Part shown: in pieces, positions 40,569-48,692 of the stretch
How the letters are laid out: every line of letters starts with the position of its first letter
Numbering within the stretch: the first letter of the stretch is position 1
Assembly: GCF_016654005.1 (NCBI RefSeq)
Contig: NZ_JAEPWN010000004.1
Location: 124,001-188,000, forward strand
Direction of reading: 5' to 3'
DNA: 64,000 nucleotides
From: Brevundimonas nasdae
GTDB lineage: Bacteria > Pseudomonadota > Alphaproteobacteria > Caulobacterales > Caulobacteraceae
Notes under the pieces: model-generated
The model's database searches: none
What the model was told of the DNA's origin: nothing
What the model saw: the letters and a program-made list of their open reading frames with translations, nothing else
Translations under genes and position numbers: made by a program

Positions 40569-40910
40569 TCAAGCGCCGTCGAAGCTTTTCACCAGCCGCT
40601 TGGGCGCCACATTGCGCCAGCGCCTCTCCAGCATGGCCTTCAGCCAGACCGGATCGACCGTGGCGATGCGCGCCAGCACCAGGGCGTGGTCGCGGTAATG
40701 GTCGGTGAAGTGAAAGGTCGCCGGGTCCATCTCGATCAGCAGATCGCGCTCATCCAGATTATCCAGATGCACCACGATGCTGTCGTCCAGCTGCGGTCTG
40801 ATCCAGGTCAGGAACTTGCCCGCGACCTTGAACGACGGCTCGCCATAGGAAACCCCGTCCTCGACGCCGGGAAAACTGAACAGCAGGGCGCGCAGTTCGT
40901 CGTGGGTCAC
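40569..40910 (-). CDS. MmcQ/YjbR family protein
   Basis: 113 aa, one domain with FSFPGVEDGVSYGEPSFKVAGKFLTWI and WLKAMLERRWRNVAPKRLVKSF, the MmcQ/YjbR fold (a putative DNA-binding family of unknown role). GTG start at 40910. Lies between exbD's terminator and the hydrolase. Confidence 0.88.
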   Translation of the reverse strand: MTHDELRALLFSFPGVEDGVSYGEPSFKVAGKFLTWIRPQLDDSIVVHLDNLDERDLLIEMDPATFHFTDHYRDHALVLARIATVDPVWLKAMLERRWRNVAPKRLVKSFDGA

Positions 40911-40963
40911 CCATCGCCTCCAGCGGGATTAAGCTTGCGCGCACCCTAATCCCGTCATCGCCC

Positions 40964-40998
40964 AAAGAAAAAGGCCGCGTCCCTGTCGGAACGCGGCC
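40964..40998 (-). terminator. Rho-independent terminator after exbD
   Basis: Stem GGCCGCGT (40973-40980) with ACGCGGCC (40991-40998), followed on the minus strand by TTTTTCTTT. Located 25 bp past the exbD stop. Confidence 0.88.
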
Positions 40999-41023
40999 CT
41001 GATCGTTTTGGCTGAGTCTGAAC

Positions 41024-41470
41024 TCAGGTGATGTCTTCGTTCAGCAGGCCGACCTTGAAGAAGCCGTTCTTCTGCATCTCGTTCATGACTTCCATGAACT
41101 GCGAGTATTTCACTTCCGGCTGGGCGCGGACGAAGACGCGCTCTTCTTCACAGCCTTGGCCGGTCGGGTTGCCCACGGCGGTGCAGACGTCGGCGGCCAG
41201 CTTCTCGATGTCGGTCTGCTTGTCAGCGATGAACAGCGAACCGGATTCCTGGATGGTGATGTACACCGGGTCCTTCGGCTTTTCGGCCGAGGCGTCAGGC
41301 GGGGTCGCCGGCGGCAGGTCCAGACGGATCGACACGGTCGCCATAGGCGCGGCGACCATGAAGATGATCATGAGGACCAGCAGAATGTCGATGAACGGCG
41401 TGATGTTGATATCCGCCGTCTGTTCGATCGTGTGCTTGTCCCCGCCGGAACCACCGAGCTTGGCAGCCAT
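41024..41470 (-). CDS. exbD: Biopolymer transport protein ExbD
   Basis: 148 aa, one N-terminal transmembrane helix with the functional Asp in DINITPFIDILLVLMIIFMVAAPM, then a periplasmic domain with a Cys pair (DVCTAVGNPTGQGCEEE). ExbD with ExbB and TonB powers outer-membrane import using the proton gradient. No exbB or tonB is beside it here, so partners are elsewhere. A promoter-like element and a terminator bracket it as a one-gene unit. Confidence 0.93.
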   Translation of the reverse strand: MAAKLGGSGGDKHTIEQTADINITPFIDILLVLMIIFMVAAPMATVSIRLDLPPATPPDASAEKPKDPVYITIQESGSLFIADKQTDIEKLAADVCTAVGNPTGQGCEEERVFVRAQPEVKYSQFMEVMNEMQKNGFFKVGLLNEDIT

Positions 41471-41577
41471 GCATCGTCTCCGTTACTCGCCTGACGCATT
41501 CCGCGCCGACATTTCCCTATGGATCGCCCGAAGGCTTGAAGGGTTCTTGGCGTCCCGATGCGCGCTTGTAAAGCGGT

Positions 41578-41607
41578 TCTAAACGATCTGCCGTTCCCGA
41601 ACGTCAA
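41578..41607 (-). promoter_or_regulatory. Possible sigma-70 promoter for exbD
   Basis: On the minus strand TTGACG (41607-41602) and TTTAGA (41583-41578) with an 18-bp spacer, about 108 bp upstream of the exbD ATG. Confidence 0.45.
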
Positions 41608-41629
41608 TTACACGCAGGAAGCGCAGCGG

Positions 41630-42247
41630 TTACGCCTTCGCCAGCTTCAAAAAACGGTCCATCAGGGCAGGATCGTCCTTGAAGGCGCCGGTGAAGCGGG
41701 TCGTGATGGTCGAAACGTGCCGGTGATGCACCCCGCGGGTGGTCATGCACTGGTGTTCGGCGTCCAGCATCACCGCCACGCCGCGCGGCTGCAGGTGCGA
41801 TTCGATGGCGTCGATGATGTCGTTGGTCAGGGTTTCCTGATTCTGCAGGCGCCGCGCGAAGATTTCGACCACCCGCGCCAGCTTGGAGATGCCCACCACC
41901 TTCTCGCCGGGCAGGTAGGCGACATAGGCCTTGCCCAGGAAGGGGGCCATATGGTGCTCGCAGTGGCTCTCCACCTCGATGTCGCGCAGGATGACCATGT
42001 CGTCGTATCCGGTCACGTCCTCGAAGGTGCGGCTAAGCTCCCTGGCCGCATCGGCCTCATAGCCGTCGAACCATTCGCCATAGGCGTCGACCACCCGCTT
42101 GGGCGTGTCGATCAGGCCGGGACGTTCGGGGTCATCGCCGGCCCAGGCGATCAGGGTCCGCACCGCCTCCAGCGCCTGTTCGCGGCTGGGACGCTTGGAG
42201 GTCGCTTCGTTGGCGACGAGGACGGGCGTGACGGGCGTGGCGCTCAT
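41630..42247 (-). CDS. folE: GTP cyclohydrolase I
   Basis: 205 aa, typical length. Zinc and catalytic motifs: [33 protein letters not shown] and [13 protein letters not shown]. Converts GTP to 7,8-dihydroneopterin triphosphate for folate synthesis. Divergent from cysS across 133 bp. Confidence 0.97.
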   Translation of the reverse strand: MSATPVTPVLVANEATSKRPSREQALEAVRTLIAWAGDDPERPGLIDTPKRVVDAYGEWFDGYEADAARELSRTFEDVTGYDDMVILRDIEVESHCEHHMAPFLGKAYVAYLPGEKVVGISKLARVVEIFARRLQNQETLTNDIIDAIESHLQPRGVAVMLDAEHQCMTTRGVHHRHVSTITTRFTGAFKDDPALMDRFLKLAKA

Positions 42248-42380
42248 GGGGACTCGATTTCCGGCCGGGGCGGGGAGAGCCGCTCGGGGTTTACCTTCTA
42301 CAATCCATCAGGACTGTATATCAGGCCGCTATATGGGACGGAGCCTCCGTCCTGCAAGAAAACCCGCTGAAGACTGATCC

Positions 42381-43790
42381 ATGCCGCTGCACATCCACGA
42401 CACCCTGCGCCGTGAAAAGCGCCTGTTCACGCCGCGCGACGCAAGCCGGGTCAGCCTCTATGTCTGCGGGCCGACGGTCTATGACTACGCCCATATCGGC
42501 AATGCGCGCCCGCCGGTGGTGTTCGACGTGCTGGTGCGGCTGCTGCGCCGGACCTACGGCGCAGACCATGTGATCTACGCCCGCAACGTCACCGACGTGG
42601 ATGACAAGATCAACCAGAAGGCCGCCCGCGAAGGCGTGCCGATCAGCGAGGTCACCGCCCGCTATGAGGCCGCCTATCTGGCCGACATGGCCCTGCTGAA
42701 CGTGTCGCGGCCCGACATCGCTCCCCACGTCACCGACTATATCCCCGCCATCGTCGATCAGATTCAGGCCATCATCGACGCGGGCTGCGCCTATGCCGCC
42801 GAAGGCCACGTCCTGTTCGACGTCTCGTCCTACAAGAACTATGGCGCGCTTTCCGGCCGGAACCTGGACGACATGATCGCCGGCGCTCGCGTCGAGGTGG
42901 CCCCGTACAAGAAGAACCCGCACGACTTCGTCCTGTGGAAGCCGTCCAAGGCGGATGAGCCGTCCTGGCCTTCGCCCTGGGGCGAGGGGCGTCCCGGCTG
43001 GCACATCGAATGCTCGGCCATGATCGAACAGACGCTGGGCCTGCCCATCGACATCCACGGCGGCGGCATCGACCTGGTCTTCCCCCACCACGAGAACGAG
43101 ATCGCCCAGGGCGTCTGCGCCCACGGCCACGCCCACGGCGACCAGGCGCATGACGAATACGCCCGCTACTGGATGCACAACGGCTTCCTTACCGTGGACG
43201 CCGAGAAGATGTCGAAATCCATCGGCAACGTCCTTCTGCTGCACGATCTGGTCCAGGCCATGCCGGGCGAGGTTGTCCGTTGGGCGCTTCTGTCGGCGCA
43301 TTATCGTCAGCCGCTGGACTGGAATCAGTCGCTGCTGGATCAGTCCAAGAAGTCGCTGGATCGCCTGTACGGCGCCCTGCATCGTTCGTCGGGCATTGCG
43401 GCGCTGGATCTGGATCCGCCCGCGGACTTCCTGAAATCCATCGAGGACGACCTGAACACCCCCGGCGCCATGGCGTCGCTGTTCGCCCTGTCCAGCGAGA
43501 TCGAGCGCGGCATGACGGCCGGCGATCTGGACGCGGTGGCCCAGGCGCGCGGCCGCCTGATCGCCTGCGCCTCCATCCTGGGCGTGCTTCAGGCCGATCC
43601 CGCCGCCTGGCTGGAAGGCGATGTGTCCGACGATCTGCGCGTCGAGGTCGACTCCCTTCTGGAACAACGCGCCGCCGCCCGCGCCGCCAAGGACTGGCCC
43701 GAGGCCGACCGCATCCGCGACCGCCTGAACGAACTGAACGTCGTCGTCATGGACGGCCCCGACGGCGCCACCTGGCGCATGAAGGGCTGA
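42381..43790 (+). CDS. cysS: Cysteinyl-tRNA synthetase
   Basis: 469 aa class I synthetase. Zinc-binding and HIGH region VCGPTVYDYAHIGNARP (C29 first ligand), GWHIECSAM, FPHHENEIAQ and the KMSKS loop EKMSKSIGN, followed by the DALR-like helical tail. Charges tRNA-Cys; a tRNA-Cys-like gene with odd arms lies 1.6 kb downstream, beyond the convergent transglycosylase gene. Confidence 0.97.
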   Translation: MPLHIHDTLRREKRLFTPRDASRVSLYVCGPTVYDYAHIGNARPPVVFDVLVRLLRRTYGADHVIYARNVTDVDDKINQKAAREGVPISEVTARYEAAYLADMALLNVSRPDIAPHVTDYIPAIVDQIQAIIDAGCAYAAEGHVLFDVSSYKNYGALSGRNLDDMIAGARVEVAPYKKNPHDFVLWKPSKADEPSWPSPWGEGRPGWHIECSAMIEQTLGLPIDIHGGGIDLVFPHHENEIAQGVCAHGHAHGDQAHDEYARYWMHNGFLTVDAEKMSKSIGNVLLLHDLVQAMPGEVVRWALLSAHYRQPLDWNQSLLDQSKKSLDRLYGALHRSSGIAALDLDPPADFLKSIEDDLNTPGAMASLFALSSEIERGMTAGDLDAVAQARGRLIACASILGVLQADPAAWLEGDVSDDLRVEVDSLLEQRAAARAAKDWPEADRIRDRLNELNVVVMDGPDGATWRMKG

Positions 43791-43812
43791 CGCTTTCTTC
43801 CGCCATGCTTCT

Positions 43813-43833
43813 CCTCCCCATTTCATGGGGAGG
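43813..43833. terminator. Inverted repeat between convergent cysS and transglycosylase genes
   Basis: CCTCCCCA (43813-43820) and TGGGGAGG (43826-43833) with a 5-base loop. No T-run on either strand, so termination is a guess based on position. Confidence 0.4.
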
Positions 43834-43880
43834 TGACGCCCCGCCTAGCTCTCCCTGAACCCATGCCCGCCGTGCGGTTT

Positions 43881-45176
43881 TCAGTTCGCCTTGCGGATCA
43901 GCTCGTCAGCCAGCGGCGCGGTTAGGTAACCGTCCGCCGTGCGGTTGTTGGCCAGTTGCCAGCGGCGCAGGGCCGCACGCGTGTTCGATCCGATCACGCC
44001 GTCGACCCCTTGCGTGTCATAGCCCAGGCGCGTTAGGGCGGTCTGGGCGCCGATGCGCTGGTCGCGCGTCATGGCTGGGTCGTTGGGCCAGGCCTTGCTC
44101 AGTCCCGGCTTGCCCATGATCCCGTCCGCCGTCAGGCCGATGGCCAGGGCGTAGGAGACCGAGTTGTTGTAGGCGCGGATCACATAGTGGTTCGGCAGGG
44201 CCAGGAAGGCGGGGCCGTTGGCGCCTTGCGGCAGCAGGATCGTGGCCTGCTCCTGCGCCTCGGCGCCGTTCGGCGTGCCGCCTTGCGCCAGGCGCACGCC
44301 GCGCGCCGACCAGTAGGCCCAGTCGTGCTTGGGCCCTTCGGCGTCGGCATAGTTGAACCCGGCGGGCAGCACGACCTCGTAGCCCCAGCCCTGTCCGCGC
44401 TTCCATCCGGCCTGGGCCAGAAGATTGGCGGCGGAGGCCAGGGCGTCGCCGTCATTGCCCCAGATGTCGACCTTGCCGTCGCCGTCCTGATCCACGCCCA
44501 GGCGCAGATAGTTGTCGGGCATGAACTGGGTCTGGCCCATGGCCCCGGCCCAGCTGCCCTTCAGGCCTTCGCGCGTGCGCTTGCCCTCGATGACGATGTC
44601 CAGCGCATGTTTCAGCTGCGTCTCGGCCCAGTCGCGACGGCGCCCATCATAAGCCAGGGTCGCCAGCGAGCGGATCACGTCATAATTGCCCTGGACCTGA
44701 CCAAAGGCGCTTTCCTGCGCCCAGACCCCGACCAGAATCTCGCTTGGCACGCCGAAGCGCTGAACCACCGGCCACGGCACGCGGTCGATGCGCTGGCGGG
44801 CCTGGGCGATGCGCACGGGCGTCACCGCATTCTGGATATAGGCGCCGGCGGGGCGCGAGAACTCAGGCTGGTTGCGGTCCAGGCGGATCACCGTCGCATC
44901 CGGCGTCAGTCCCTCCAGCTCCCGTGCATAGGCCGCCTGGCGGGCGCCGCCCTTGCGCGCCAGAAAGCCCTGTTTCCAGCCGTCGAAACCCTGCTGGTCA
45001 TAGGCCGTCAGCGGCGGGGTCTGGGGGGCGGGCGTCGCGGGCGGCGGCGTCGGCGACGCAGGCTGGGTCGCGCTGGGCTGCGGTCCTGTCGGCATCGAGG
45101 GCAGGGGCGGCTCAGGCAGCATCGGGGCGCAGGCGGCGACCGAACCAATCAGAAGAAGGCGGAAGGAAAAACGCAT
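43881..45176 (-). CDS. Lytic murein transglycosylase (MltB-like) with peptidoglycan-binding domain
   Basis: 431 aa lipoprotein (MRFSFRLLLIGSVAAC, lipobox VAAC), Pro-rich linker, catalytic SLT-like domain with VWAQESAFGQVQGNYDVIRSLATLAYDGRR (catalytic Glu) and GSWAGAMGQTQFMPDNYL, and a C-terminal PG_binding_1 domain (LTRLGYDTQGVDGVIGSNTRAALRRWQ). Cleaves the glycan strand of peptidoglycan at the outer membrane. Divergent from the tRNA-like gene. Confidence 0.93.
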   Translation of the reverse strand: MRFSFRLLLIGSVAACAPMLPEPPLPSMPTGPQPSATQPASPTPPPATPAPQTPPLTAYDQQGFDGWKQGFLARKGGARQAAYARELEGLTPDATVIRLDRNQPEFSRPAGAYIQNAVTPVRIAQARQRIDRVPWPVVQRFGVPSEILVGVWAQESAFGQVQGNYDVIRSLATLAYDGRRRDWAETQLKHALDIVIEGKRTREGLKGSWAGAMGQTQFMPDNYLRLGVDQDGDGKVDIWGNDGDALASAANLLAQAGWKRGQGWGYEVVLPAGFNYADAEGPKHDWAYWSARGVRLAQGGTPNGAEAQEQATILLPQGANGPAFLALPNHYVIRAYNNSVSYALAIGLTADGIMGKPGLSKAWPNDPAMTRDQRIGAQTALTRLGYDTQGVDGVIGSNTRAALRRWQLANNRTADGYLTAPLADELIRKAN

Positions 45177-45393
45177 GAGATTCAGGGTAAAGCCCTCGAC
45201 TGGAAACGTGAAATGACAACACCGCGAATGGGCGGCGAATGTCCCGCGGCGATCACCGTGATGGCCCTAAAGCGCGCAAGGGCCGGAACCGTTGCTGTCC
45301 GATCCCTTCCTTCAACGGCTATTGTAAGGTTTCGGGCCTGTGTTTGGACTGTGTTAACAGGCTGCGGCGTAATGGCGCAGCTTAAGCTCTGAC

Positions 45394-45470
45394 GGCCTGA
45401 TGGCGGAGTGGCGACGCGACGGGGGTGCAACCCCGTAAACCCTCCGTTCGACTCGGAGGTCAGGCCTCCA
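45394..45470 (+). tRNA. tRNA-Cys-like gene, anticodon GCA, non-canonical arms
   Basis: 77 bases. Acceptor GGCCTGA (45394-45400) pairs with TCAGGCC, followed by discriminator T and encoded CCA (45468-45470); U73 is the tRNA-Cys identity base. D arm GCG/CGC with GAGTGGCGA loop. GCA (45427-45429) follows T33. T loop TTCGACT. Two arms deviate: the anticodon arm folds as 6 bp with a 6-base loop or 5 bp with an 8-base loop, and the T stem is 6 bp (CCTCCG/CGGAGG). The gene is three bases longer than usual for tRNA-Cys. A T-run follows the CCA. It could be the functional tRNA-Cys, a variant, or a decayed copy. Confidence 0.65.
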
Positions 45471-45599
45471 GACTTTTTCGTGCGGCGCGGCGAGGCCGCC
45501 CGACGGACAACGCATCGCCAGTGCGGCCGGGTTTCGCCCCCGTGCGGCCCGAAAAAGCCCGCTGCGCCTGAAAAACCGGGCGGGACAGGGCGGTTTGGG

Positions 45600-45628
45600 T
45601 TGACGCATCCGACTCGTCTATCTATACG
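45600..45628 (+). promoter_or_regulatory. Sigma-70-type promoter for rpmJ
   Basis: TTGACG (45600-45605), 17-bp spacer, TATACG (45623-45628), about 67 bp before the rpmJ ATG. The rest of the gap from the tRNA to here is G+C-rich with no gene seen. Confidence 0.75.
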
Positions 45629-45694
45629 ACCGCCTCCGCCGCGATCCGCCCGGGTCAGCGGCTTTTCTATTGGTTTCTCTCAGGACGTCCGACC

Positions 45695-45820
45695 ATGAAG
45701 GTCCGTAGCTCGCTCAAGTCGCTGAAGACCCGCCACCGCGATTGCAAAGTCGTGCGTCGCAAGGGCGTCGTCTTCGTCATCAACAAGACCGACCCGCGCT
45801 TCAAGGCGAAGCAAGGCTAA
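45695..45820 (+). CDS. rpmJ: 50S ribosomal protein L36 (zinc-independent type)
   Basis: 41 aa, [41 protein letters not shown]. It matches the L36 form common in alphaproteobacteria and lacks the CxxC...C/H zinc ribbon of the classic 38-aa form. Single-gene unit with its own promoter and terminator. Confidence 0.95.
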   Translation: MKVRSSLKSLKTRHRDCKVVRRKGVVFVINKTDPRFKAKQG

Positions 45821-45882
45821 GCTGTCTCGCCTGCGCGCCGCTTCGGCGGCGTGCGCGCACAGCGTCTTGCTGACGATCCACA

Positions 45883-45911
45883 GGCTGCGGATTTTGTCCG
45901 CGGCCTTTTTC
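45883..45911 (+). terminator. Rho-independent terminator after rpmJ
   Basis: Stem GGCTGCGGA (45883-45891) with TCCGCGGCC (45897-45905, one G-T pair), followed by TTTTT. A second G+C-rich hairpin lies closer to the stop. Confidence 0.8.
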
Positions 45912-45978
45912 GTGTTCGCGGTTGAGCCATGCGCCCGGTCATGGTTAGCGTCCGCGCCTGATTACTGGAGTATATCCC

Positions 45979-46254
45979 ATGGCTGACGACGCCTCGTTCG
46001 ACGGTGGTCCCGACGTTCTCACCTCCACGGCCCAGGGTCGCCTGCGCAGCATCATCGAGCGCCTGGAGCGCCTCGAAGAAGACAAGCAGGCCGTCATGAC
46101 CGACATGAAGGAGGTCTTCGCCGAGGCCAAGGGCGAGGGCTATGACGTCAAGATCCTTCGCAAGGTCCTGCGCATCCGCAAGCAGGACAAGGCCAAGCGG
46201 CAGGAAGAAGACGCCATTCTGGATCTGTATATGTCGGCCCTCGGCGAGATCTGA
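45979..46254 (+). CDS. gapR: Nucleoid-associated protein GapR (DUF2312)
   Basis: 91 aa, coiled-coil then TAQGRLRSIIERLERLEEDKQAVMTDMKEVFAEAKGEGYDVKILRKVLRIRKQDKAKRQEEDAILDLYMSALGEI. This closely follows Caulobacter GapR, which binds A+T-rich and overtwisted DNA ahead of polymerases and replication forks and is essential for chromosome dynamics there. Start ATG 45979. Position near tacA agrees with Caulobacter gene order as I recall it. Confidence 0.95.
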   Translation: MADDASFDGGPDVLTSTAQGRLRSIIERLERLEEDKQAVMTDMKEVFAEAKGEGYDVKILRKVLRIRKQDKAKRQEEDAILDLYMSALGEI

Positions 46255-46266
46255 GGCTGACCCGGC

Positions 46267-46686
46267 TTGAAGCGCACGCCCTTCAAGCCAAGCGGCGGGC
46301 TGTCACGGTCAGGCAGCCCTAAAGGCGACGGCGTAACCAAGCCGCGCTCAAGTAGCCCGAAGGGCGGCAGCGCCAGCAAGAAACCCTTGCCTAGCTCGTT
46401 CGAACAACAGCGTGAGGCCGCCAAACGCGCCGCCCTCAACGCCCTGAAACGCGCCCGCCGCTCGGCAGAGAAGGCGGGCGTTTCGCTGTCTGAATGGGAG
46501 GGCGAGTTCCTCGATTCCGTCAGCGACCGCGTCAAAACCCACGGCCGCGCCTTCGCTGACCCCGAAAAGGGCGCCCCCGGTCAGGCCCTGTCGGCCATGC
46601 AGGGCCGTAAACTGAAGGAAATCACCGCCAAGGCCAACGGCGAGGAACCCAAACGCCGGTGGGGGCGAAAGCCGAAGGACGCATAA
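46267..46686 (+). CDS. Basic low-complexity hypothetical protein downstream of gapR
   Basis: 139 aa, strongly basic. First 50 residues are Ser/Lys/Pro/Gly-rich with repeated SPKG (GSPKGDG, SSPKGGS), then a helical region (EQQREAAKRAALNALKRARRSAEKAG), ending RRWGRKPKDA. It could bind nucleic acid by charge, but no domain is recognised. TTG start at 46267, 12 bp after gapR; no ATG precedes residue 110, so the start is uncertain. Probably co-transcribed with gapR. Confidence 0.65.
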   Translation: MKRTPFKPSGGLSRSGSPKGDGVTKPRSSSPKGGSASKKPLPSSFEQQREAAKRAALNALKRARRSAEKAGVSLSEWEGEFLDSVSDRVKTHGRAFADPEKGAPGQALSAMQGRKLKEITAKANGEEPKRRWGRKPKDA

Positions 46687-46690
46687 ACAT

Positions 46691-47081
46691 CCGTCATCCT
46701 CGGGCTTGACCCGAGGATCGGATCGTCCGCAACTCAGCGTTGATGAGTGAGCGCAGACCTTTCATCGCCACCTATATCCAGGCCAGTCGTCCGCATGGCG
46801 TGCTTTACGTGGGAATGACCGCAAACCTGTACGAACGCGTCGGCCAGCATCGAACAGGCGCTCTCGAGGGATTCGCCGGCCGATACGGTTGTGGCCTGTT
46901 GGTTTGGTATGAGCAGCACGAATACGTCACGACGGCGATCCGTCGGGAGAAGGCGTTGAAGCGCTGGAATCGCGTTTGGAAGCTCGAACTGATCGAACGT
47001 ATGAACCCAAACTGGGCGGACCTCTATCCTCATTTGTGCGGCTGGGCGCCTGATCCTCGGGTCAAGCCCGCGGATGACGGG
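46691..47081. repeat. Type A palindromic repeat pair bracketing a GIY-YIG gene
   Basis: Left arm 46691-46722 (CGTCATCCTCGGGCTTGACC plus CGAGGATCGG), right arm 47052-47081 (inverted: GATCCTCGGGTCAAGCCCGC plus GGATGACGGG). The arms are 330 bp apart with the nuclease gene between; the two other type A pairs in the window are about 50 bp apart and have no gene inside. The right arm is read through as part of the protein. Confidence 0.85.
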
Positions 47082-47129
47082 GAAGGAAGTGTGGCAGTTT
47101 TCCTGAAGCGGCTGGGCGAAGGCGGATAG
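46743..47129 (+). CDS. GIY-YIG nuclease family protein
   Basis: 128 aa. The GIY-YIG domain spans about residues 6-100: ATYIQASRPHGVLYVGMTANLYERVGQHRTG carries both motif tyrosines and the catalytic Arg (in LYERVGQH), and IRREKALKRWNRVWKLELIERMNPNWADLY the conserved REK/Glu and NPxW motifs of small YhbQ-like proteins. The last 28 residues (DPRVKPADDG onward) come from reading through the right repeat arm and are not part of the fold. The start lies just inside the left arm; no Shine-Dalgarno sequence is evident. An in-frame TTG one codon upstream is an alternative start. Confidence 0.9.
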   Translation: MSERRPFIATYIQASRPHGVLYVGMTANLYERVGQHRTGALEGFAGRYGCGLLVWYEQHEYVTTAIRREKALKRWNRVWKLELIERMNPNWADLYPHLCGWAPDPRVKPADDGEGSVAVFLKRLGEGG

Positions 47130-47131
47130 GC

Positions 47132-48583
47132 CTAGCCCGCTTCCTTCAACTGCTCCTCCAGCCCCTGTTCGCGGACCTTGCGGTACAGGGTCGAGCGGCC
47201 GATGCCGAGGCGGCGGGCGATCTCGCTCATATGGCCGGCATAGACCTCGATGGCGTGCTGGATCAGGTCGCGTTCGATCTCCTCCAGCGTGCGCAGGTGG
47301 CCGCGGTCGTCCAGAATGCGGATCGGCTGGTCGGGCAGGGCGGCCAGGTCGCTGTGGGCCACAGACGCGACCGCCGCCGCCGACGGCGCGCTGTCCGGCA
47401 TCGGGGCGGCGACGCCGGAGATAGCGGGGAAGTCGTGCGGCTGCAGGAAGGGCGCGTCAGCCAGGACGATGGCGCGGAACACGGCGTTCTCAAGCTGGCG
47501 CACATTGCCGGGCCAGTCGTGGGCCTGCAGCATGGCCAGGGTTTCTGGCGCGCAGCCGACGATGCGCTTGCCTTCCTCGGCATTGAAGCGGGCGATGAAA
47601 TGGTCGATCAGGGCCGGAATGTCCTCGCGCCGCTCACGCAGGGACGGGGCCTCGATGGGAAACACGTTCAGGCGATAGAACAGGTCTTCGCGGAAGGCGC
47701 CGTCCTTTACCTGCTGGCCGGGATCGCGATTAGTCGCCGAGACGATGCGGACGTCGATCTTGACCGGACGCTTGCCGCCGACGGGGTCGATCTCGCTTTC
47801 CTGCAGGGCGCGCAGCAGCTTGACCTGAAGGTCCAGCGGCAGTTCGCCAATCTCGTCCAGGAACAGGGTGCCGCCGTCCGCCTCGCGGAACTTGCCCAAG
47901 GTTTTTTCGTGCGCCCCGGTGAAGGCGCCCTTCTCATGACCGAACAGAATCGACTCGGCCAGGTTAGCGGGCAGGGCGCCGCAGTTGACCGCAACGAACG
48001 GCTTGCCGGCGCGGTCGCTGGCGCCGTGCAGGGCGCGGGCGATGACTTCCTTGCCCACGCCGCTTTCGCCGGTGATCAGGACGGGGATGGAGGACTTGGC
48101 CGCCCGCGCACCCAGCGCCTTGACCATCCGCATGGCGGGGCCGTCGCCGACGATGTCATCGAAACTGGCCCGGCCCAGGGCGCGCTTGGTCAGGCGTCCG
48201 ACCTCGGCCGTCAGCTGCGTCAGCTGCAGGGCGTTGCGCACCCCGATCAGAAGCCGTTCCGGGCTGACCGGCTTGACGAAGAAGTCCTGGGCGCCCGCCT
48301 GCATGGCCTTGACCACGGTGTCGATGCCGCCGTTGGCGGTCAGCACGATGACCGGCGTGGTGACGCCTGCGCTGCGCATTTCGGCCAGACACTCCATGCC
48401 CGACATCTCCGGCATGATCATGTCCAGCAGGATGACGTCGGCGCCGCCGCCCTTGGTCATGCGGTCGATGGCCTCGCCGCCGTTGACGGCGTGCACCACG
48501 GCATAGCCGTCCCGCTCCAGCACGGCCTGCAGCAGTCGGCGCTGGGTCGGATCGTCATCGACGACCAGAACGGTCTTGGCCAT
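47132..48583 (-). CDS. tacA: Sigma-54-dependent response regulator, TacA-like
   Basis: 483 aa: receiver domain (residues 5-120, phosphorylated D54 in ILLDMIMPE), AAA+ domain with Walker A GESGVGKE, the sigma-54-contacting GAFTGA loop, FLDEIGELP and the R-finger region, then a Fis-type HTH ([18 protein letters not shown]). In Caulobacter TacA receives phosphate from the ShkA-ShpA relay and activates stalk genes; the nearby gapR supports orthology, though other NtrC-like regulators look similar. Confidence 0.85.
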   Translation of the reverse strand: MAKTVLVVDDDPTQRRLLQAVLERDGYAVVHAVNGGEAIDRMTKGGGADVILLDMIMPEMSGMECLAEMRSAGVTTPVIVLTANGGIDTVVKAMQAGAQDFFVKPVSPERLLIGVRNALQLTQLTAEVGRLTKRALGRASFDDIVGDGPAMRMVKALGARAAKSSIPVLITGESGVGKEVIARALHGASDRAGKPFVAVNCGALPANLAESILFGHEKGAFTGAHEKTLGKFREADGGTLFLDEIGELPLDLQVKLLRALQESEIDPVGGKRPVKIDVRIVSATNRDPGQQVKDGAFREDLFYRLNVFPIEAPSLRERREDIPALIDHFIARFNAEEGKRIVGCAPETLAMLQAHDWPGNVRQLENAVFRAIVLADAPFLQPHDFPAISGVAAPMPDSAPSAAAVASVAHSDLAALPDQPIRILDDRGHLRTLEEIERDLIQHAIEVYAGHMSEIARRLGIGRSTLYRKVREQGLEEQLKEAG

Positions 48584-48692
48584 GTTCAGCCCTTCATCAT
48601 CCTTGCGGCCAGCCTTGGCGGATGGCCCGTTTCGGGACGATTTCTAGGGCGTCGAGGTGAAAATCGCGTTGTCCGGCGTGGTGTGCGACCCG

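Noticed and set aside
45471..45698. 96-aa ORF spanning the tRNA-like gene and rpmJ promoter
   Set aside because: It overlaps the tRNA and a clear promoter, with Arg/Pro-rich random-like composition.
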